Below are positions 59,299 to 64,000 of a stretch of DNA of 64,000 nt, piece by piece. The DNA is taken from assembly GCA_023443765.1 (NCBI GenBank), contig JAEZTA010000180.1:1-64000 (forward strand), written 5' to 3'. Each line of letters begins with the position of its first letter. Position 1 is the first letter of the stretch. The notes below the pieces were generated by a model that did no database searches, was not told where the DNA came from, and saw only the letters and a program-made list of their open reading frames with translations. Origin of the DNA: Bacteroidota bacterium (GTDB taxonomy: Bacteria; Bacteroidota; Bacteroidia; Bacteroidales; Rikenellaceae). The translations under genes were made by a program, and so were the position numbers.

Positions 59299-61365
59299 AT
59301 GAAAATAAAATCCACGATAAGCCGGGCCCTGGCCCTCTGCATGCTGCTGTCCGGCTCCTGCACCCCGCAGGGCGCGAACAAAGCTTCAATTCCGCTCCCG
59401 TATCAAACCATCGGACAGGGCATCTCCTGGCCCAGGGAGCAGGCTTTCCCCCGAATGGCAACTCCGGTTCAACGTCTCGACGGACTATCGGTCGGAGCTG
59501 CGGATTTCCCCACGACCGAAAAGATGCTTTTCGTCGCATTGCAGGGACTTGTCAACCGGCAGCAGCCCCGCATCTTCCTCTACGAGGTCGACCGCGAAGG
59601 ACACGGAAAATGGCCTAACCTGCTCAATCTCTCCATCGAAGAGTACCCCTATGACCAGCGCTGGGAACTGGTTCGGAAATACCACTCCGAAATCAGGGGC
59701 GTCGTTCTCTACGACACGGCCAAAAGCCCCCATTACATCAACCTGGCTTCGACCGCAGCCGGAATCATGCAGGCGCTGCCCGTCACCCGGACCGAGCACG
59801 ACGCCATGCAGCATGCCGGCCTCAGTTTCCCCGTTCTGGCCGACTTCACCGCCCTGCCCTACGAGCGGCCTTCGGAAATCTACCAGTATCTCTACGAAAA
59901 CTACTGGAAAGCCTGCACCAAACGCCTCGTCGTCAGCCAGAACCCCAAACACGGATACATCCGCGACCTGGGCGTAGCGGCCGGCGCCGCCATCCTCTGG
60001 CTCGACCCGCGCAACCACGCCGAGAACACCGTGATGCGCAAATTCCTGCGCGACATGAAAGCCGGGGAGAGCATTCTCACTGGCTGGTGGGCCGACGAAC
60101 GTTCGGGTATCGGCATTGGCTCGGAATACGGCATCGCGACCGTTCCTTCCGATTTTTACGAGAATGCCACCGTTTACGCAGGCATGTCGCCCGTGATCGA
60201 CATGCCTGCAATTCCCCGTATGCCCAAGCTCGAAAACAAGGTTTACCTGGCCATCTTCCTCAGCGACGGCGACAACATCCAGTATTGCCAGCACACCATG
60301 TCCATGCTGTGGGACAACCCCCACCGGGGCATCATTCCGATCAACTGGACGGTCAGCCCCGCATTGGCCGACCTGGGCCCGGGCCTGCTCAACCACTACT
60401 ATGCCACGGCAACCCCGAACGACTGCCTCGTATCAGGCCCCTCCGGACTGGGTTATGCCCTGATCTACGATGCGCACAACCGCGTCTGGAATACCGATGC
60501 CCGCGAACGGTTCGACCCCTATACCGAACTTACGCAGCGTTACCTCGAACGGAGCGGCCTGCGTGTGATCACGGTATGGGACGAAGTGAACGCCCAACAG
60601 ATGGAGTCCTATGCCGCCAACTGCCGCTACCTCTACGGCGTGACGCAGGAGGACTGGAATTTCCACACCCCCGTGCAACCCGCCGTCGCAGGCGACCGTC
60701 TCCCGTTCGTCCCCAACAAACCCTGTTATGCCGCCAACGTGGAGCAGATATACGAGGCCTGGCGCGATACGATCTCGACATTCGACGGCAAACACCCTCT
60801 TTTCCTAGCCGCACAGGGCGAATCGTGGAAAATGGGTCCGGACCAGATCGTACGACTGAAAGCGATGTTTGAGGAACTGGCTCCCGGGCAGATCGAAATC
60901 TGCCGCGGCGACCACTTCTTTGCGCTCCACAACCAGGCGCACGGACTCTGCTTCAACCTGGCGCTCGCTCCCTCCACGGTCGTAACCTCCTCCCCGGCTG
61001 ACACCGACGCCGCACTCGCTGCCGACGGCTCTCCCTCCCAGCAACGGATGTGGACATCCTCCCAAGGCGGAAAGCAGCAGATCGGGTTCGATTTCGGCGA
61101 CACCTACGAACTCGGGCGTTACGTCGTCCGCCACGCCTCGGCCGCAGGGCTTTCGCCGGAAGCAAATGTCCGTTCGTTCAGTTTCGAGGTCAGTACCGAC
61201 GGGCAGAACTGGACACGCATCGACCGCCAGAATGCGCCATCGCAGGTCACCGATGTCGACATAACTCCCGTCAAGGCCCGTTACGCGCGCCTTACCATCC
61301 ACAAAGCCGGCGACGACGGCATTGCACGCATCGGCGATATTGAGATTTACGGCCGGACAATTTAA
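59299..61365 (+). CDS. GxGYxYP-type putative glycoside hydrolase with F5/8 type C domain
   Basis: The 688-residue protein has a lipoprotein signal (ALCMLLSGSCTPQGA). It matches the GxGYxYP family, putative glycoside hydrolases of Bacteroidota without a proven activity. Family features are DFPTTEKMLFVALQGLVNRQ and ADERSGIGIGSEYGIATVPS, with YLAIFLSDGDNIQYCQHTMS containing clustered Asp residues and the motif region GPSGLGYALIYDAH near 380-393. The motif here is G-L-G-Y-A-L-I and not an exact GxGYxYP. A discoidin-like domain lies at about 565-688 (SSQGGKQQIGFDFGDTYELG). It is the last plus-strand gene of the PUL and ends at a bidirectional terminator. Confidence 0.8.
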   Translation: MKIKSTISRALALCMLLSGSCTPQGANKASIPLPYQTIGQGISWPREQAFPRMATPVQRLDGLSVGAADFPTTEKMLFVALQGLVNRQQPRIFLYEVDREGHGKWPNLLNLSIEEYPYDQRWELVRKYHSEIRGVVLYDTAKSPHYINLASTAAGIMQALPVTRTEHDAMQHAGLSFPVLADFTALPYERPSEIYQYLYENYWKACTKRLVVSQNPKHGYIRDLGVAAGAAILWLDPRNHAENTVMRKFLRDMKAGESILTGWWADERSGIGIGSEYGIATVPSDFYENATVYAGMSPVIDMPAIPRMPKLENKVYLAIFLSDGDNIQYCQHTMSMLWDNPHRGIIPINWTVSPALADLGPGLLNHYYATATPNDCLVSGPSGLGYALIYDAHNRVWNTDARERFDPYTELTQRYLERSGLRVITVWDEVNAQQMESYAANCRYLYGVTQEDWNFHTPVQPAVAGDRLPFVPNKPCYAANVEQIYEAWRDTISTFDGKHPLFLAAQGESWKMGPDQIVRLKAMFEELAPGQIEICRGDHFFALHNQAHGLCFNLALAPSTVVTSSPADTDAALAADGSPSQQRMWTSSQGGKQQIGFDFGDTYELGRYVVRHASAAGLSPEANVRSFSFEVSTDGQNWTRIDRQNAPSQVTDVDITPVKARYARLTIHKAGDDGIARIGDIEIYGRTI

Positions 61366-61382
61366 CCGCCTGCCTGCAACCG

Positions 61383-61415
61383 AAAGCGGGGTGTCATTAC
61401 GACACCCCGCTTTTT
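61383..61415. terminator. Bidirectional terminator at the right end of the PUL
   Basis: AAAGCGGGGTGTC (61383-61395) pairs perfectly with GACACCCCGCTTT (61401-61413), with a 5-nt loop and T to 61415. It separates the GxGYxYP gene from the convergent GH116-like gene. Confidence 0.85.
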
Positions 61416-61431
61416 CGGTTTATATCCCGTA

Positions 61432-64000
61432 TCACTTCCTGACAAACCGGAAATCGACCTGATCGGCTACCGGAAGCACAGCCGGCTCGAACGCCGGAGC
61501 CACGATTTCATCCCAATGCGAACTCAGGTCGAGTTCCCGGCCCTGCACCACCTCGAAGGGTGCGATCGCCACGACCCTTCGCTCCGAAGCGGCCCGGCCG
61601 ATCGGCTCCGAAACCACCCGTTCGAAAACCGCAGGTTGTTCGCCGAACGTACGCGTCACCTTCAGCGTAAGCCGCCGGGTCGCAGGATCGGCCGTCAGCG
61701 TAGCCCAAAACGTAGGGAAATAAAGCGGCAGCACGACCTTCCCGTCGCCCACTACGGGCGCAAGCCGGAGTTCCCGGCCGGGAATATTCACCCCGGCCCC
61801 GGCCAGCACGTCCGGGGAGAACCACGTCACAGGTGCCGTCATGTAGGTAATGTCGCTCGGATTCCACAGGTTCTGCGTCCACGTCCATCCCTGCCGCAAA
61901 TGCACCAGCTGGATATGCCGGAGGACATCCATTCCGTCGTCGTAAAATCCGGCCTGTATGCCTGCCAGCCCCGTATAGCTCTCCAGGTAGAAAGGCCAGC
62001 ATTGCGACTGCGGCCAGTCGATGCCCCGGTTCAGGTTAATATCCCATACTTTATTCGCGTAATAATCCGGGGTTTTCGAAAGCGAAATCTTGAATTGCGA
62101 CACCAGCGAAGCCTTGACCATCTCCATCGGATAGATGTCGCCCCATCCGCAATAGCGGCTCAGGAACTGCCCGGCCAGCTGCCCGGTGAACAGGACGCAG
62201 TCGAGCCGCTTCGAACCGTCGGGTTCGCAACCGTACGCAAAGAAACGCCCGTTCCACAATTTGCGAATGATCTCCTCACGGCTCCGGGCGAAGCGATCCT
62301 GCGCCTCGGCGACAATGGCCGGTTCACCCACCGCCTCCCCGAATACCTCGTAAGCCCGGAGCGTCGCCAGCCAAACCCCGGCATAATAGGAGTAGAGGGG
62401 CGGATGGCTGTAATCGTCATACGTAGTCTTGCCCACCGGGACAAGACTGCCTTCCGGGCAACAGCTTTTCAGGTAATTCATCGCCCGCTTCACACCGGCA
62501 ACGTGCCGCATCAGGTAAGCCTTATCCCCGGTCTGCTGGTAGTCCTTGACCAGCTGAATGATCCAGCCCGAGGAATTGTCGAGCATATGCCCCTTTTCCG
62601 TGGGAACACGCCCTCCGACCGTCCCCATTCCCATGTAATAATGCCCGATAAAATGGAGGATATACCCGTCGGGGTCCATCGCATCGGCAAAAATATCCAT
62701 CTCCGAACGGTCCAGCTGCGTAAAGAATTTCTGATAGAACGGATGCGCGCTGATTCGCTGGTCCATCGTTCCCGCCAAACCGCCCATAGCGCCCTCGTTA
62801 ACCATCACATCCCCTTTTTTATTGAGCACCATATTGGTGTAGATCACATACCCGCTGTTGATCAGCTTGAACTTGTACCAATCGGGCAGCGTACTCTCCA
62901 TCACGGGTTTCTGCCACGAGAACGTCTCCCGCTCAATCCGCGCGCGATTGCGGGCGGCATAGCCCAGCAGGGCATCCATATCCGGGAAGAAATTGTGGTA
63001 ATACTTGTTGTAATCGCCCCCTTCGGCCCAGTAACGGTCCTTCGATTCCGAAGGGTCAATCCGTATCTCCGGAGCATACCATGCCAGCGCAAACCGGATC
63101 GTCTTCCTCTGTCCGGCCCTCAACCGGGTTTTCACGGCGAGCGCCGATGCCTTCGGGCTTCCGCCCGCAAGACTCAGCCGCGCTTCCGGCCCAAAATCGC
63201 CGAAACTTCCGCTCTGCCGGAAAGCCTCCCAAGCCGCTGCACCGTCCGCCACATCGAACGAAGGCAATACCGTCACCTCCTGCCCGGAAGCCTTCTCCAC
63301 AGCGACCACCACCCGGTCGACATAATTCTGAAACGTATACCGGCGGGGTTCCAGCGGATCGGGCGCATACTGGACAAGCCCGGCCATATTTCCGACGCGG
63401 TAAACGGCCACGTTCGTCGCCGCTTTTTCATGGTCCGGCCACTCTTCCCCGTTGCAAAGCCGGTTGCGACCGTCCTGCAACACCTGACCGTCCATGCCCT
63501 CCACGCTCACCGGATCACGGAACAGACCGATAAAGTCCTCCCAGGAAAATGCGACCGCCACTTCCCGGTCGTCCGGCGAAGTCAGACTGACCTCGAACCA
63601 AACCACAGGCAGGGACGAATCCTTCACATTGTGGGGAGCCAACCCCGACCAGGCCCGGATTTCAGGCTTCAGGGGTGTTTCATTCCCGAAGCGCAACGTC
63701 GCACCGGGAAACAATCCCGTATAGCCGGTGTGCCCGACGCCTTCCATGCCGTACTGCGAAAGGCTGTCGCGCACCAGTCGCACCGCTTCGCCGCCTTTGC
63801 CCGGCCACAGGGCGAAGAAACAGGCCTCCGTCCGTTTCGTGGGCATGTGAATATTGTTTATGCCGATCCGGGTAAACCGCCCCGAGGGACTGAAGTTGAC
63901 ATTGCCGACCCCGATGCCGCCCAGCGGAACGCCGCTCACATCGGGATGATCCTTCAGGTCGAGGTAATCGTAATCGGCAGAGCCTCCCAACACGTCCATC
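61432..64000 (-). CDS. GH116-like (GBA2/DUF608) glycoside hydrolase, 5' end outside the window
   Basis: At least 855 residues of this protein are in the window and it continues past the right edge. An ATG at 63999 is probably internal, because a signal peptide is not yet visible. GVPLGGIGVGNVNFSPSGRF near the N-terminal side is the hallmark of the GBA2 N-terminal domain. A large (alpha/alpha)6-barrel follows, with MGMGTVGGRVPTEKGHMLDN, SQCWPFYLESYTGLAGIQAG and WNPSDITYMTAPVTWF. GH116 includes beta-glucosidases, beta-xylosidases and glucosylceramidases, so the substrate cannot be fixed. It is convergent with the PUL and may belong to the same regulon or to a neighbouring one. Confidence 0.65.
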   Translation of the reverse strand, partial: MDVLGGSADYDYLDLKDHPDVSGVPLGGIGVGNVNFSPSGRFTRIGINNIHMPTKRTEACFFALWPGKGGEAVRLVRDSLSQYGMEGVGHTGYTGLFPGATLRFGNETPLKPEIRAWSGLAPHNVKDSSLPVVWFEVSLTSPDDREVAVAFSWEDFIGLFRDPVSVEGMDGQVLQDGRNRLCNGEEWPDHEKAATNVAVYRVGNMAGLVQYAPDPLEPRRYTFQNYVDRVVVAVEKASGQEVTVLPSFDVADGAAAWEAFRQSGSFGDFGPEARLSLAGGSPKASALAVKTRLRAGQRKTIRFALAWYAPEIRIDPSESKDRYWAEGGDYNKYYHNFFPDMDALLGYAARNRARIERETFSWQKPVMESTLPDWYKFKLINSGYVIYTNMVLNKKGDVMVNEGAMGGLAGTMDQRISAHPFYQKFFTQLDRSEMDIFADAMDPDGYILHFIGHYYMGMGTVGGRVPTEKGHMLDNSSGWIIQLVKDYQQTGDKAYLMRHVAGVKRAMNYLKSCCPEGSLVPVGKTTYDDYSHPPLYSYYAGVWLATLRAYEVFGEAVGEPAIVAEAQDRFARSREEIIRKLWNGRFFAYGCEPDGSKRLDCVLFTGQLAGQFLSRYCGWGDIYPMEMVKASLVSQFKISLSKTPDYYANKVWDINLNRGIDWPQSQCWPFYLESYTGLAGIQAGFYDDGMDVLRHIQLVHLRQGWTWTQNLWNPSDITYMTAPVTWFSPDVLAGAGVNIPGRELRLAPVVGDGKVVLPLYFPTFWATLTADPATRRLTLKVTRTFGEQPAVFERVVSEPIGRAASERRVVAIAPFEVVQGRELDLSSHWDEIVAPAFEPAVLPVADQVDFRFVRK

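Noticed and set aside
1..64000. CRISPR arrays, insertion sequences, prophage, rRNA operon, riboswitches
   Set aside because: No regularly spaced repeats, transposase motifs, phage structural genes, rRNA segments or recognisable aptamers were seen on either strand. An FMN element before ribE and a tmRNA near smpB were looked for and not found.

Overview
The window looks like a chromosomal segment of a gut Bacteroidota, most likely Alistipes (Rikenellaceae). This is inferred from Bacteroidota-type -7 promoter boxes (TAnnTTTG), weak or absent Shine-Dalgarno sites, a SusC/SusD pair with lipoprotein glycosidases, NigD, DUF4836 and DUF3823 proteins, and a GC content that appears to be in the high fifties. 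No phage, insertion sequence, CRISPR array or plasmid gene was seen.

Positions 1-38300 are mostly housekeeping. A glycerol-3-phosphate module comes first: the end of a DeoR-type regulator, then glpD and glpT, with a perfect 15-bp inverted repeat at the glpD promoter. A minus-strand operon follows (rlmB, a DUF4153 membrane protein, a YgjP-like metallopeptidase), then an ABC-F ATPase divergent from an HD hydrolase, then rpe, an EEP phosphatase, a FtsX-type ABC exporter and a DUF4836 lipoprotein. Next are rmuC, a secreted GH31 enzyme, tsaB, a Cof-type HAD phosphatase, smpB, dnaG and uvrB. A long minus-strand operon runs from a LexA-like regulator through ribE, a histidine kinase, lgt and an HU/SPOR protein to a GtrA protein. 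A tRNA-Arg(CCG), an ECF sigma factor with an inner-membrane/beta-barrel partner, a NigD-like lipoprotein, ruvB, an outer-membrane lipoprotein and a short malic enzyme complete this half.

Positions 38450-61420 hold a polysaccharide utilization locus (PUL) on the plus strand: GH88, SusC, SusD, DUF3823, GH92, an alginate-lyase-fold/beta-helix fusion, GH38 with a C-terminal discoidin domain, a membrane-bound regulator, a second GH92 and a GxGYxYP protein with a discoidin domain. A GH116-like gene converges on it from the right and runs off the window. GH88 plus a lyase fold points to uronic acid, and GH92/GH38 point to alpha-mannose, so a uronate- and mannose-containing glycan is the best guess for the substrate. 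That is inference.

The most interesting candidates are these. (i) The PUL regulator joins a periplasmic LamG-like/Kelch sensor, one membrane span and a cytoplasmic SARP/BTAD-type DNA-binding region in one chain, with no kinase. (ii) A run of nine G lies in that gene just before the membrane span, where slippage could separate sensor from output. (iii) The second GH92 has Gln where the family's catalytic acid Glu normally sits, a change I recall from mannose-1-phosphate uncapping enzymes. (iv) A lyase fold is fused to a beta-helix in one polypeptide. Outside the PUL, dnaG, uvrB and ruvB all have a -7 box only 4-5 nt before the ATG and are predicted to be leaderless.
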